A stretch of 64,000 nt of DNA from Candidatus Accumulibacter sp. 66-26 (GCA_001897745.1 MKUH01000017.1:1-64000); one strand, 5' to 3'; positions 37,610-51,228 are shown, counted from the stretch's first letter. Notes: generated by a model from the letters alone, not told the origin. Numbers and translations: made by a program.

Positions 37610-38641
37610 TTAGTTTGCCGCCCGAGCAAATTGTCTGGCGACGAAGGACCAGATCATCCGCGAGGCATCGGGGCCTTTGGGGTCGCTGAAGGAATGGCCG
37701 GCGGCGCCGCCGCTCCAGGCGTGGCCCAGCCGGTCGATAGCGCACAGCGTCGCGATCAGCCGGCCGCTCTTTCGGTAATCGGTGATCGTCGCCGCATAGC
37801 GGGTTCCACGTTGCACCCGGCGCGGCTTGCCTGCGCTGGCGCCGATCCGTTCCCCCCTGCGCATGGCCGCTTCGGCGCCGTTCCCCGGTGCTACCACGTG
37901 ATCCGCGGCGCCATGGATAACCAGCAAGGCGGGAAATCTCACCTCGGAGGCAACGGTCGGGAGCGGGGATGCCTTCGCGCTTTGTCCGCGCATGGCCTTG
38001 AGGGCGCCGGACGACGAGTTCGCAACTCCCGGCGCGATCCCCGAATGCATGACGATTGCCCGAAAGCGCTCCGGATGCCGGGTTGCCAGCAGCGCCGCCA
38101 TGCCGGCCCCGGCAGACATTCCCGCCACGGCGATCTTGTTCCGGTCGACGGCCTGCGACAGGCAAACCTGCTCGATGGCGGCGTCGATCGAATGCGCTTC
38201 GGCTTGCGCGCGGCCGGCGCGGGTGTCGTACCAGTTCCAACACCCGTGCACATTCGCGAGACGATCCTGCTCTGGATAGAGGACGAAAAAACGCTCGCGC
38301 GCCGCCACCCTGTTCATGCCGCTGCTGGCGGCCAGCGCTGCGGCATCCTGCCCGCAGCCGTGCAGCATCACCAGGAGCGGAAGTTTCTCGGTGCGCCGCA
38401 CGCCGGGCGGCTTGTACAGCCAATAGCGCCGAGGCCCGGCAGCGCCGACGGCGAGCCCCGTCGTCCAGTTGGCCGAAGGGGGCATCGCCTTTTTGGCCGG
38501 CCTCCGTGTGCCCGTCAGCGGAGCGCTGCGCAAGGTTTCCTTGAGCGCCTTGCTGCCGACGCGCATCGCGCTCCGCGTCATCGTCTTCACCAAACTCTGG
38601 AACGATCGGCTCCAGGCTGTTCTTCGTATCCGTCTCGCCAT
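37610..38641 (-). CDS. PHB-depolymerase-family esterase (LpqC type)
   Basis: A 343-residue alpha/beta hydrolase. The oxyanion region is LLVMLHGCGQDAAALAASSG, and the nucleophile Ser176 lies in AVAGMSAGAG. Other motifs are ALLVIHGAADHVVAP (acid) and GHAWSGG (His). The family acts on short polyester or aromatic ester bonds; whether this one degrades polyhydroxybutyrate is not known. The N-terminus is basic and has no clear signal peptide (MARRIRRTAWSRSFQSLVKT), so it may be intracellular. The start is chosen for GAGGAA about 9 nt upstream; the longer frame to 38719 lacks this. Confidence 0.85.
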   Translation of the reverse strand: MARRIRRTAWSRSFQSLVKTMTRSAMRVGSKALKETLRSAPLTGTRRPAKKAMPPSANWTTGLAVGAAGPRRYWLYKPPGVRRTEKLPLLVMLHGCGQDAAALAASSGMNRVAARERFFVLYPEQDRLANVHGCWNWYDTRAGRAQAEAHSIDAAIEQVCLSQAVDRNKIAVAGMSAGAGMAALLATRHPERFRAIVMHSGIAPGVANSSSGALKAMRGQSAKASPLPTVASEVRFPALLVIHGAADHVVAPGNGAEAAMRRGERIGASAGKPRRVQRGTRYAATITDYRKSGRLIATLCAIDRLGHAWSGGAAGHSFSDPKGPDASRMIWSFVARQFARAAN

Positions 38642-38852
38642 CTGACATTCCTCGCACGGTTCGATCCGTCGCCCGATTATCGGGCCGAGCCCTTGCCGCC
38701 TCCGTCTGCTCCCGAACATTTGCCGGTTCGGGCGCCTGTGGGTGCCAGCGCACAGATTGCCGAAACCGTCGGGCCTACTCTTCTCACTTCAGCCGTCGGA
38801 TCGCGTTTTCTGCGCTGAAGTTCTCGATCGATTTCACCTCCAGGAGCACGCC

Positions 38853-39038
38853 ATGAACAAGGATCAAACCAAAGGACGCATCGAAGAAGTCAAAGGAAAA
38901 ATCAAGGAAGTTACCGGCAAGGTCGTCGGCAACGACGATCTGGAGGCGGAAGGCAAGATGCAAAAAACCGGCGGAAAAATTCAGAAGGCCTACGGCGATC
39001 TGAAAGAAGACGTCAAGGACACCGTCAAGGGCAAGTGA
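38853..39038 (+). CDS. CsbD-family stress protein
   Basis: A 61-residue, highly charged helical protein. MNKDQTKGRIEEVKGKIKEV and VGNDDLEAEGKMQKTGGKIQ match CsbD (YjbJ) exactly in pattern. Expression in other bacteria is part of the general stress response; the molecular role is unknown. CAGGAG precedes the ATG. The PRC-barrel gene follows 75 bp later and may be co-expressed. Confidence 0.93.
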   Translation: MNKDQTKGRIEEVKGKIKEVTGKVVGNDDLEAEGKMQKTGGKIQKAYGDLKEDVKDTVKGK

Positions 39039-39113
39039 ACGTTTGGCGCTTCGGCCGAAGCGCGGCCAGCGCCTGCCTTTTTGTAGCACCTCTATTGTTT
39101 TCAGGAGCGGAAA

Positions 39114-39497
39114 ATGAACGAATCGACCAGCACCACCGCAAGCAGTACCGGTCCCCGCGGCACCCGCTTGCTCAGCGCCAGTTCGCTGTGCAGCGACGAC
39201 GTGTACAACCCGAAGGGCGAAAAACTGGGCAGCATCAAGGAGCTCATGCTGGATATCGGAGACGGTCGGGTTTGCTATGCCGTGCTGTCTTTCGGCGGTT
39301 TTCTCAGCCTCGGCGAAAAGCTGTTTGCCGTGCCCTGGAGCGCCTTGACGGTGGACACCGCGAACAAGCGCTTCGTCATGGATACCGACGAAGAGCGCCT
39401 GAAGAACGCGCCCGGATTCGATTCCGACCACTGGCCCAACATGGCGGACGAGACCTGGGGCAGGAATGTTCATGCCTATTACGGATCGACGTACTGA
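39114..39497 (+). CDS. PRC-barrel domain protein
   Basis: A 127-residue protein with one PRC-barrel (about 20-95): LLSASSLCSDDVYNPKGEKL, VCYAVLSFGGFLSLGEKLFA and VPWSALTVDTANKRFVMDTD. PRC-barrels occur in ribosome-maturation and photosynthetic proteins; stand-alone copies next to CsbD are frequent and probably stress-related. A ribosome site CAGGAG lies upstream. No signal peptide is seen. Confidence 0.88.
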   Translation: MNESTSTTASSTGPRGTRLLSASSLCSDDVYNPKGEKLGSIKELMLDIGDGRVCYAVLSFGGFLSLGEKLFAVPWSALTVDTANKRFVMDTDEERLKNAPGFDSDHWPNMADETWGRNVHAYYGSTY

Positions 39498-39599
39498 AGC
39501 AGTCCCGTCCGCCAGAACGGCGCGACGCTGAGGCCGCGGATAGGGGCGCCTGAACGTCGGCGATGCGGAGTTGCCCCTCCCCGGGGCAAAAGCGGAGCA

Positions 39600-39633
39600 A
39601 AAAAATGGCGCGGAGAAATCCGCGCCATTTTTT
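39600..39633. terminator. Bidirectional terminator, copy B of a repeated element
   Basis: A perfect 15-bp stem runs from AAAAAATGGCGCGGA (39600-39614) to TCCGCGCCATTTTTT (39619-39633) with a GAAA tetraloop. It lies between the convergent PRC-barrel and YecA-like genes. It is the stronger member of the repeated pair. Confidence 0.95.
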
Positions 39634-39685
39634 CAGCCTTGCGTCCCGGGTGTCGATCCGCCCGGTTGCCGCTTCATCGCGCCGT

Positions 39686-40381
<696 letters not shown>

Positions 40382-40387
40382 CAGGTA

Positions 40388-40807
40388 TCAGCCCCGGGTG
40401 TTGGATTGGGTGGCGAACTCGGCGAGTTCGACTTTCGGCGCCGGCGTCCAGCCGGTCTGGCGGTGTTCGGCGACGACGTTGGTGAAGATGCCGCCGCGCA
40501 CGTAGAACTTGGCGGTCAGGCGCATGTAGCGCGGCTGCGTGGCCTGCACCAGATCGTCGAGGATCTGGTTGGTGACGGCTTCGTGGAAGCAGCCTTCGTC
40601 GCGGAAGGACCACATGTAGAGCTTGAGGCTCTTGAGTTCGACGCAGGTTTTCTCGGGGATGTAGTCGAGGATCAGCGTGGCGAAGTCGGGCTGTCCGGTT
40701 TTCGGGCACAGGCAGGTGAATTCCGGAATTTCCATGTGAATGTGGAAGTCGCGCTGCGGCGCCGGGTTGGGGAAAGTCTCTAGGGTCTTGGAAGGCTGGG
40801 TGGTCAT
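40388..40807 (-). CDS. queF: NADPH-dependent preQ0 reductase QueF (short type)
   Basis: A 139-residue reductase converting preQ0 to preQ1 in queuosine synthesis. The active-site Cys34 and Asp41 lie in CPKTGQPDF (34-42). The substrate/NADPH motif is [20 protein letters not shown]. The length matches the unimodular B. subtilis-type enzyme rather than the longer E. coli type. It is divergent from smc. Confidence 0.95.
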   Translation of the reverse strand: MTTQPSKTLETFPNPAPQRDFHIHMEIPEFTCLCPKTGQPDFATLILDYIPEKTCVELKSLKLYMWSFRDEGCFHEAVTNQILDDLVQATQPRYMRLTAKFYVRGGIFTNVVAEHRQTGWTPAPKVELAEFATQSNTRG

Positions 40808-40945
40808 GGGAGTCCGTGCTTTGGCGCGTTTCTGGATAGGGCGGGCAAGGTGCTATTATAGACGCCGATTTTCGCCAGTGCGCCGTCATATAAGGCTTCG
40901 AGAGAGCCGGGCCGCTCGTTTGGCCACCTTTCGCCCCCCAAGCTC

Positions 40946-43900
40946 ATGCGTCTGACCAAACTAAAACTTGCCGGTTTCAAGTCATTTGTCGATCCGACGA
41001 CGATCGCGCTGCCCGGGCAGCTCGTCGGCGTGGTCGGCCCGAACGGCTGCGGCAAATCCAACGTGATGGACGCCGTGCGCTGGGTGCTCGGCGAATCGAA
41101 GGCGTCCGAGCTGCGCGGCGAATCGATGCAGGACGTCATCTTCAACGGTTCCGGCACGCGCAAGCCGGTGTCGCGCGCCGCCGTCGAACTCGTTTTCGAC
41201 AACTCGCTCGGACGCATCGCCGGCCAGTGGTCGCAATACGCGGAGCTGTCGGTCAAGCGCCTGCTCACGCGCAGCGGCCAGTCCGAGTACTACATCAACA
41301 ACCTGCACGTCCGCCGCAAGGACATCACCGACCTTTTCCTCGGCACCGGCCTCGGCCCGCGCGCCTACGCCATCATCGGGCAGGGCACCATCTCGCGCAT
41401 CATCGAGGCCAAGCCGGACGAACTGCGCGTCTTCCTCGAGGAGGCCGCCGGCGTCACCAAGTACAAGGAACGGCGCAAGGAGACCGAGAACCGCATCGCC
41501 GACACGCGCGAGAACCTGATGCGCGTCGAGGACATCCGCGTCGAACTCGGCGCGCAGATGGAGCGCCTCGAAGCGCAGGCGGCGGTGGCGCGCCAGTATC
41601 GCGAATACCACAGCGAGCTGACGCGCAAGCAGCAGCTGCTCTGGCTGCTGCGGCGCAACGACGCGCAGGCCGAGCGCGAGCGGCTGGCGCGCGAAGTCGA
41701 GCGCGCGGCGACGGACCTCGAAGCGCAGACCGCCGCGCTGCGCGAGACCGAGGCCCGCCTCGAAGAGGCGCGCGAAGGCCATTTTGCCGCGAGCGACGGC
41801 CTGCACAGCGCGCAGGGCGACCTGTTCACGGCCAACGCCGAAGTCGCGCGCCTCGAAGCCGAAATCCGCCATCGCCGCGAATCGCAGCGCGAATACGAAA
41901 CGCGCCTCGCGCAGCTGACCGACGACCGCGCGCACTGGCAGGCGCAGGTCGAAAAGCTGGCCGACGAGGGCGTCCGCTGGCAGGAACTGCTGGAACTCGC
42001 CGACGTGCGCGTCGAGCAGGGCGAAATGCGCCTCGAGGCGCAGCAGGAACGCCTGCCGCTGGCCGAGGACGCGTACGCGCAGGCGCAGGACGAGGTGAAC
42101 CGCCAGCGCGCCGAGATCGTTCGCGCCGAGCAGCAGCTGCAGGTCGAGCAGGCGAACCTAGGCCACGCGCAGCGCTCGCTGCAGATCATCGCCGGCCGGC
42201 GCGAACGGCTGGCGCAGGAGCGCGAGGCGCTGCCGGTGCCGGACAGCGCCGAATTCGAATTCAAGCAGGAAGAACTGGCCGAACTGCGTGAGCGCATCGC
42301 CGAGGCGCAGGAGCAGCAGACGCTCATGCAGCGCGAGCTGCCGCAGTTCGAGCAGCAGCGCCGCGACGTGCTGGCCGAGGTGCAGCACGCGCAGAAGGAA
42401 CGCGCCGAAGCGCATGCCCGACGCGCCGCGCTCGAGCAGCTGCAGCGCCGCGTGCAGGGCGACGGCAAGCTCGGCGACTGGTTGCGTCGGCACGGGCTCG
42501 ATCAGCGCCAGCCGCTGTGGAAGTCGCTGCACGTGGACGCCGGCTGGGAGGATGCCGTCGAGGCTGTCCTGCGCGAGCGTCTCTCGTCGCTGCCCGCCGA
42601 CGCGGTCGATCCGGCGTGGAGCAAGGACCGCCCGGGCGGCAAGCTGACGCTGATGCTGCCGACCGACGGCGCGGCCGAGGCGCCGGCCGGCGGCGACCGC
42701 CTGCTCGCGCACCTGCGCTGCGACAACCCGAAATTCGCCGCCGTCCTCGCCGAATGGCTGCACGACGTGTTCGCCGCGCCCGACCTGGCCGCCGCGCTGG
42801 CCCGCCGGGCCTCGCTCGCGCCCGGCGCGTGCTGCGTCACGCCGGGCGGCGATCTCGTCAGCCGACACAGCGTCACGCTGTTCGCGCCGGACGCCGGCGA
42901 GCACGGCCTGCTCGAACGCCAGCGCGAGATCGAGGAACTCGGCGCGCTGATCGAGCAGCGCCAGACGCTCGTCGAACAGGCACAGGCCCGGCTGGCCGAA
43001 ACCGAGACGCGCATGGCCGACGCGCAGCAGGCGCTGCAGGACGCGCGCAAGCAGCTTTCCGACCTGCAGGACCGGGCGCACACGATCCAGGTCGAAACGC
43101 TCAAGCTGTCGCAGGCGCTCGACCGCTTCCGCGAGCGGCAGGCGCAGATCGACGACGCGCTGGCCGAAATGGCCGCCGAGGAGGAGGGCGAGCGCGAGCG
43201 CCTGTTCATCGCCGAGGAGGCGATCGAACTGCAGCGCGAGCAGGTGATGCAGCTGCAGACCGTGATGATCGGCGTCAAGGGCCGCTTCGAGCAGGCCGAG
43301 CGCGCGCTGCGCGACGAGCGCGAGCAGGTCAACGGCGTCGAGCGCGAGCTGCGCGAAGCTCAGTTTTCGCAACGCGAATGCCGCAACAAGCTCGACGAAA
43401 TCGCCAACAACGGCAATCTGGCGCGCAAGCAGCTCGACCGCATCGTCGACGAGTTGGCGCGCTGCGAGGAAAACGCCGGCGCGATGCAGGCCGAAGACCT
43501 CGAACCCAAGCTGCAGGAAGCGCTCGACCACCGCGTCGCGCGCGAACACGCGCTGGCCGCGGCGCGCGATGCGCTGGAGGCGGCGACCGGCGCCCTGCGC
43601 GGGCTGGAGGAACAGCGCCTGAAGATCGAGCAGGGCCAGGCGCCGCAGCGCGACCGCATCGGCGAACTCAAGCTCAAGGAGCAGGCGGCCGGCCTCAACT
43701 ACGAACAGCTCGCCGCCCAGCTGCTCGAAGCGCAGGCCGACGAGGCGGCGCTCGCCGCCGATCTGCCCGGCGCCCGGCCGGCCTCGCTGCAAGGTTCGAT
43801 CACCTCGCTGCAGAAGCAGATCGAGGCGCTCGGCGCGGTCAACCTCGCGGCGCTCGACGAACTCGAATCGGCGCGCGAGCGCAAGGGCTACCTCGACGCG

Positions 43901-44449
43901 CAGGCCGAGGACCTGACCCAAGCCATGGAAACGCTGGAGAACGCGATCCGCCGTATCGACCGCGAAACGCGCGACCTCCTGCAGACGACCTACGACGCGG
44001 TCAACAAGAGCTTCGGCGAGCTTTTCCCGACGCTCTTCGGCGGCGGCGAGGCGCGCCTGATCATGACCGGCGACGAAATCCTCGATTCCGGCGTGCAGGT
44101 CATGGCGCAGCCGCCGGGCAAGAAGAATTCGACGATCCACCTGCTCTCGGGCGGCGAGAAGGCGCTCACCGCGATCGCGCTGGTGTTCGCCATGTTCCAG
44201 CTCAACCCGGCGCCCTTCTGCCTGCTCGACGAGGTGGACGCGCCGCTGGACGATACCAATACCGAGCGGTTCTGCGATATGGTGCGGCGCATGTCGACCA
44301 ACACGCAGTTCCTTTTCATCAGCCACAACAAGATCGCGATGGAGATGGCGCAGCAGCTCGTCGGCGTGACCATGCAGGAATCCGGCGTGTCGCGCATCGT
44401 CGAGGTCGACATCGAAGAAGCGCTGCGCATGCGCGAGCAGCTCGCCTAG
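40946..44449 (+). CDS. smc: Chromosome segregation ATPase SMC
   Basis: A 1167-residue SMC protein. The N-terminal head carries Walker A GPNGCGKS (31-38). Long coiled coils flank a hinge near 500-640. The C-terminal head has the signature LLSGGEKALTA (1067 on) and Walker B PFCLLDEVDAPLDD (about 1090-1103). It organises and condenses the chromosome, usually with ScpA and ScpB, which are not in this window. It is followed by the ZipA-like gene after 8 bp, an order common in betaproteobacteria. Confidence 0.97.
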   Translation: MRLTKLKLAGFKSFVDPTTIALPGQLVGVVGPNGCGKSNVMDAVRWVLGESKASELRGESMQDVIFNGSGTRKPVSRAAVELVFDNSLGRIAGQWSQYAELSVKRLLTRSGQSEYYINNLHVRRKDITDLFLGTGLGPRAYAIIGQGTISRIIEAKPDELRVFLEEAAGVTKYKERRKETENRIADTRENLMRVEDIRVELGAQMERLEAQAAVARQYREYHSELTRKQQLLWLLRRNDAQAERERLAREVERAATDLEAQTAALRETEARLEEAREGHFAASDGLHSAQGDLFTANAEVARLEAEIRHRRESQREYETRLAQLTDDRAHWQAQVEKLADEGVRWQELLELADVRVEQGEMRLEAQQERLPLAEDAYAQAQDEVNRQRAEIVRAEQQLQVEQANLGHAQRSLQIIAGRRERLAQEREALPVPDSAEFEFKQEELAELRERIAEAQEQQTLMQRELPQFEQQRRDVLAEVQHAQKERAEAHARRAALEQLQRRVQGDGKLGDWLRRHGLDQRQPLWKSLHVDAGWEDAVEAVLRERLSSLPADAVDPAWSKDRPGGKLTLMLPTDGAAEAPAGGDRLLAHLRCDNPKFAAVLAEWLHDVFAAPDLAAALARRASLAPGACCVTPGGDLVSRHSVTLFAPDAGEHGLLERQREIEELGALIEQRQTLVEQAQARLAETETRMADAQQALQDARKQLSDLQDRAHTIQVETLKLSQALDRFRERQAQIDDALAEMAAEEEGERERLFIAEEAIELQREQVMQLQTVMIGVKGRFEQAERALRDEREQVNGVERELREAQFSQRECRNKLDEIANNGNLARKQLDRIVDELARCEENAGAMQAEDLEPKLQEALDHRVAREHALAAARDALEAATGALRGLEEQRLKIEQGQAPQRDRIGELKLKEQAAGLNYEQLAAQLLEAQADEAALAADLPGARPASLQGSITSLQKQIEALGAVNLAALDELESARERKGYLDAQAEDLTQAMETLENAIRRIDRETRDLLQTTYDAVNKSFGELFPTLFGGGEARLIMTGDEILDSGVQVMAQPPGKKNSTIHLLSGGEKALTAIALVFAMFQLNPAPFCLLDEVDAPLDDTNTERFCDMVRRMSTNTQFLFISHNKIAMEMAQQLVGVTMQESGVSRIVEVDIEEALRMREQLA

Positions 44450-44457
44450 GAACAGAT

Positions 44458-45879
44458 ATGACCGAACTGCAATACGGCCTGTTCGGCCTCGGCGCCACGG
44501 CAATCGTCGGCGTCCTGGCCTACAACAAGTGGCAGGAATACAAGCACCGCAAGGTCGCCGAGCAGGTGCTGAAAGCCCGGCACGCGGACGTCCTGCTCGA
44601 TCCGTCCGAGGCCGCGGGTGCTGCCGGCAACGCGGACGGCGAGCCGTTTTCCGCCCACGACGACGCGGCGCCCGACGCCGCCCGCGCAGCGTTCGCGGCA
44701 GCCGCGCCGGCCCCGGCCGAGATGCCCGCCGAACGCCTCGAACCCGTGTTGCGCCTCGATCCGCGTCTCGACGCGCAGGAGCCGGCGACGGCGGCGATGC
44801 TCGCCGACGACGATGCCGGCTACGCCGCTTCCGCCGCACCGGCCTGGCGCGCCGACTCCGTCGAGCCGCCGGCGACGGATTACGAAATGCCGTCCGTCGA
44901 AACCGTCGCCGAAACTTTCGTCGAGCCGCCGCTTCGGCCCGAGCCCGCCGCCGCTCCGGTCGCCCCGGCGGCCGGCGTTTCCGCGCCGCTCCCGGAGCAT
45001 CGGGATGCGCCGCGCGAATCCCGCGAGGCGAAGGATTTCCGGGACAGCGCGCCGCCGGCGCACCTGCTGTCGCCGGCCGTCGACTTCATCGCCGCCTTCG
45101 AAGCCGTCGAACCGGCCCCGGCCTACCAGATCCTCGAAGCGCAGGGCGCCGCGCTGGCCCGCGTGCGCAAACCCATCCACTGGATCGGCTACAACGAGCG
45201 CTCGCGCGAATGGGAAACCATCGTCGACGACGGCGACAGCGAATACCGCCGCATCCGCATCGCCCTGCAACTCGTCGACCGGAGCGGTCCGGCAAGCGAT
45301 ACCGACCTGTCCGTCTTCTCCATCGCGATGCAGGATCTCTCCGACGAGCTGATGGCCGTCGCCGACTTGCCGCCGCGCCAGCCCGCGCTCAACGCGGCGC
45401 TCGAACTCGACCAGTTCTGCGCCGGCGTCGACATCCAGATCGGCATCAACGTGGTCGCCCAGGGGCAGAGCTTCGCCGGCACCAAGCTGCGCGCGCTGGC
45501 CGAGGCGGCCGGGCTGGCGCTCGACGGCGAAGGGCGCTTCGTGCGCTGCGACGACGAGGGCAACGTGCTCTATCTGCTGACCAACCAGGAAGCCGCCGGC
45601 TTCTCGGCGGAAACGATGAAGAGCATGCACACGCATGCGCTGACCTTCCTACTCGACGTGCCGCGCGTCGCGCACGGCGAGCGCGTGTTCAACCAGATGG
45701 TCGATCTCGCCCGGCGCTTCGCCGAGGCGCTGCACGGCGCGCTGGTGGACGATAACCGGCGGCCGCTCTCGGAAGGCGCGCTCGAACCGATCCGGCGCCA
45801 GGTCGGGCAGTACCAAGCGGCGATGGCGGCGCGCCAGATTCCGGCCGGCGGGCCGCTGGCCCTGCGCCTGTTCGCCTGA
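44458..45879 (+). CDS. zipA: ZipA-like cell division protein
   Basis: A 473-residue protein with an N-terminal membrane helix (about 5-20, QYGLFGLGATAIVGVLAYNK). A long Ala/Pro/Glu-rich linker follows (about 45-215) and then a globular C-terminal domain (about 220-473, starting AYQILEAQGAALARVRKPIH). The layout is that of ZipA, which tethers FtsZ to the membrane. The C-terminal domain is diverged from E. coli ZipA, so the assignment rests partly on layout and on the smc-zipA-ligA order. An ATG overlapping frames inside smc is not used. Confidence 0.75.
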   Translation: MTELQYGLFGLGATAIVGVLAYNKWQEYKHRKVAEQVLKARHADVLLDPSEAAGAAGNADGEPFSAHDDAAPDAARAAFAAAAPAPAEMPAERLEPVLRLDPRLDAQEPATAAMLADDDAGYAASAAPAWRADSVEPPATDYEMPSVETVAETFVEPPLRPEPAAAPVAPAAGVSAPLPEHRDAPRESREAKDFRDSAPPAHLLSPAVDFIAAFEAVEPAPAYQILEAQGAALARVRKPIHWIGYNERSREWETIVDDGDSEYRRIRIALQLVDRSGPASDTDLSVFSIAMQDLSDELMAVADLPPRQPALNAALELDQFCAGVDIQIGINVVAQGQSFAGTKLRALAEAAGLALDGEGRFVRCDDEGNVLYLLTNQEAAGFSAETMKSMHTHALTFLLDVPRVAHGERVFNQMVDLARRFAEALHGALVDDNRRPLSEGALEPIRRQVGQYQAAMAARQIPAGGPLALRLFA

Positions 45880-49151
<3,272 letters not shown>

Positions 49152-49153
49152 AC

Positions 49154-49702
49154 ATGGCAGAAAACCAACAAGCGCGGGACATTCTCGCCGGCGCGGAACT
49201 CATTCACTCGGCCGACACCGTGGCCGCCGCCGTCAGCCGCGTCGCCGCCGAGATCACCGCGAAGCTCGGCGACAGCAACCCCGTCCTCCTCTGCGTGATG
49301 AGCGGCGGCGTTCCCTTCGCCGGCCAGCTGATGACGCAGCTCAATTTCCCGCTCGATTTCGATTATCTGCACGTCACGCGCTACGGGCAGGACACTGCCG
49401 GCGGCGCGCTGTCCTGGCGCGCCGCGCCGTGGACTTCGGTCAAGGGGCGCACCGTCCTCGTCGTCGACGACATCCTCGACGAAGGCCTGACCCTCGCCGC
49501 GATCCGCACGCGCATGCTGGAGCTGGGCGCGACCGCCTGCTACACGGCGGTGGCGACCGACAAGCAGAACGGCAAGGTCAAGCCGATCGCGGCCGACTTC
49601 GTCGCGCTCGACGTGCCCGACCGCTTCGTCTTCGGCTACGGCATGGACGTGCGCGGCGCCTGGCGCAACCTGCCGGCCATCTACGCCGTGAAGGAAGACT
49701 GA
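49154..49702 (+). CDS. hpt: Hypoxanthine-guanine phosphoribosyltransferase
   Basis: A 182-residue phosphoribosyltransferase. The PRPP-binding motif is VLVVDDILDEGLTLAAIRTR; the flexible-loop region is HVTRYGQDTAGGALSWRA. It would convert hypoxanthine and guanine to IMP and GMP. It starts two bases after galU and is followed one base later by mtnP, suggesting a joint salvage role. The ATG at 49154 has no strong ribosome site and is probably coupled to galU. Confidence 0.88.
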   Translation: MAENQQARDILAGAELIHSADTVAAAVSRVAAEITAKLGDSNPVLLCVMSGGVPFAGQLMTQLNFPLDFDYLHVTRYGQDTAGGALSWRAAPWTSVKGRTVLVVDDILDEGLTLAAIRTRMLELGATACYTAVATDKQNGKVKPIAADFVALDVPDRFVFGYGMDVRGAWRNLPAIYAVKED

Positions 49703-49703
49703 G

Positions 49704-50459
49704 ATGCTGGCGATCATCGGCGGCAGCGGCCTCACCCAGCTGGCCAACCTCGACGTGTCGCACCGCGAGGTCGTGCGCACGCCCTACGGCGAGCCTTCGG
49801 GCGCCGTCACCTTCGGCGAGATCTGCGGCCGCCCGGTCGCCTTTCTCGCCCGCCACGGCTACGGCCACACGATCCCGCCGCACGAGGTCAACTACCGCGC
49901 CAATCTCTGGGCGCTGTGGAAGCGGGGCGCGCGAGGCATCGTCTCGGTGGCCTCGGTCGGCAGCATCCGCGCCGACCTCAAGCCCGGCGACCTCGTCATC
50001 CCGCACCAGATCATCGACTACACCTGGGGGCGCCGCTCGACCTTCCACGAAGGTCAGGACTGCTCGGTCACGCACATCGATTTCACCGAGCCCTACGACC
50101 GCGTGCTGCGCCAGAAGCTGATCGACGCGGCGCGGGCGACCGGCGTGCCGTTCAGCGACTCGTCGGTGTATGCCACGACGCAGGGGCCGCGCCTGGAAAC
50201 GGCGGCCGAAATCGACCGCCTCGAACGCGACGGCGCCGATCTGGTGGGCATGACCGGCATGCCGGAAGCCTCGCTGGCGCGCGAACTCGGCGTGCCTTAC
50301 GCGGCGATCAACGTGGTCGCCAACTACGCGGCGGGCCGCGCCGACAGCCGCGACGGGATCAGCTTCGAGGCGATCCAGCTCGTGTTGCACGAATCGATGG
50401 CGCACGTGCGCACCATCCTCGAACAGGTGGTCAATGGCGATGATCCGGCCGGTTCTTAG
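49704..50459 (+). CDS. mtnP: S-methyl-5'-thioinosine phosphorylase (MTAP family)
   Basis: A 251-residue trimeric purine-nucleoside phosphorylase. [40 protein letters not shown] and [20 protein letters not shown] are MTAP/PNP-class motifs. The protein is the short proteobacterial form, which in Pseudomonas acts on methylthioinosine rather than methylthioadenosine. The product hypoxanthine is the substrate of the adjacent hpt. The exact substrate is inferred from family and neighbour. Confidence 0.85.
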   Translation: MLAIIGGSGLTQLANLDVSHREVVRTPYGEPSGAVTFGEICGRPVAFLARHGYGHTIPPHEVNYRANLWALWKRGARGIVSVASVGSIRADLKPGDLVIPHQIIDYTWGRRSTFHEGQDCSVTHIDFTEPYDRVLRQKLIDAARATGVPFSDSSVYATTQGPRLETAAEIDRLERDGADLVGMTGMPEASLARELGVPYAAINVVANYAAGRADSRDGISFEAIQLVLHESMAHVRTILEQVVNGDDPAGS

Positions 50460-50964
50460 AATGGGCGATCCGCGCCTGTGGCAACGGGCGCGGCCGGTCG
50501 AGCAGTTCGCCACGCCGGCCCTGCGCGCGCTCGTCGCCGACATGGAGGAGACCATGCGCCACCTCGACGGCGCCGGTCTCGCCGCGCCGCAGATCGGCGT
50601 CGGCCTGCGCGTCGTGATCTTCGGCTTCGCGCACAACGCGCGCTATCCCGACGCCGACGAAGTGCCCTACACCGTCCTCATCAACCCGACCCTGACGCCG
50701 CTTTCCGAGGAAACGGAAGACGGCTGGGAAGGCTGCCTCTCGGTGCCCGGCCTGCGGGGCGTGGTGCCGCGCTGGCGGCGCCTGCGCTACACCGGCTTCG
50801 ATGCCGCCGGCAATCCCATCGACCGGAGCGTCGAGGGTTTTCACGCGCGTGTCGTGCAGCACGAATGCGACCATCTGGACGGCATCCTCTACCCGATGCG
50901 CATGCGCGACATGTCGCGCTTCGGTTTCGTCGACGAACTGAATCTGGGCGGCACGCCGGACTGA
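50434..50964 (+). CDS. def: Peptide deformylase
   Basis: A 176-residue metalloenzyme that removes the formyl group from nascent proteins. All three motifs are present: [10 protein letters not shown] (47-56), EGCLSVPG (99-106, metal ligand Cys101) and QHECDHLDG (142-150, ligands His143 and His147, catalytic Glu144). It is not next to fmt as in many genomes, so this may be one of several def copies. The start at 50434 overlaps mtnP by 26 bp; ATG codons at 50440 and 50461 are alternatives. Confidence 0.93.
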   Translation: MAMIRPVLRMGDPRLWQRARPVEQFATPALRALVADMEETMRHLDGAGLAAPQIGVGLRVVIFGFAHNARYPDADEVPYTVLINPTLTPLSEETEDGWEGCLSVPGLRGVVPRWRRLRYTGFDAAGNPIDRSVEGFHARVVQHECDHLDGILYPMRMRDMSRFGFVDELNLGGTPD

Positions 50965-50970
50965 GCGCCG

Positions 50971-51000
50971 GCGCTACCCGCCGCTGCCGGCGGGTAGCGC
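50971..51000 (+). terminator. Perfect 13-bp hairpin after def
   Basis: GCGCTACCCGCCG (50971-50983) and CGGCGGGTAGCGC (50988-51000) pair over a 4-nt loop, directly behind the def stop. The following sequence (GTCTTC) is only weakly T-rich, so it is a probable terminator but may need help. Confidence 0.65.
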
Positions 51001-51228
51001 GTCTTCACGCCTTCGCACCTCCGCCGGCCGCCGCTAACGGCTTTGCGGGAACCCGGACGGCCCGCCGCCGTCCAATCGTCCGGCGCCGCGCGGCCACTTT
51101 CAGTAACTGTTATGGTTCGGGTACGGCACGTCCGCGCCGTTCGCCCGGATTCCCGCTTGCGTTGCACGGCGCCGCCGGCACGCCCGCGTCTCCGCCCGGC
51201 CGATCCATCGCCCTTCGACAGGTTTTCC

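Noticed and set aside
42158-44839. 893-residue minus-strand frame opposite smc
   Set aside because: It is an antisense shadow generated by high third-position GC in the coding strand.
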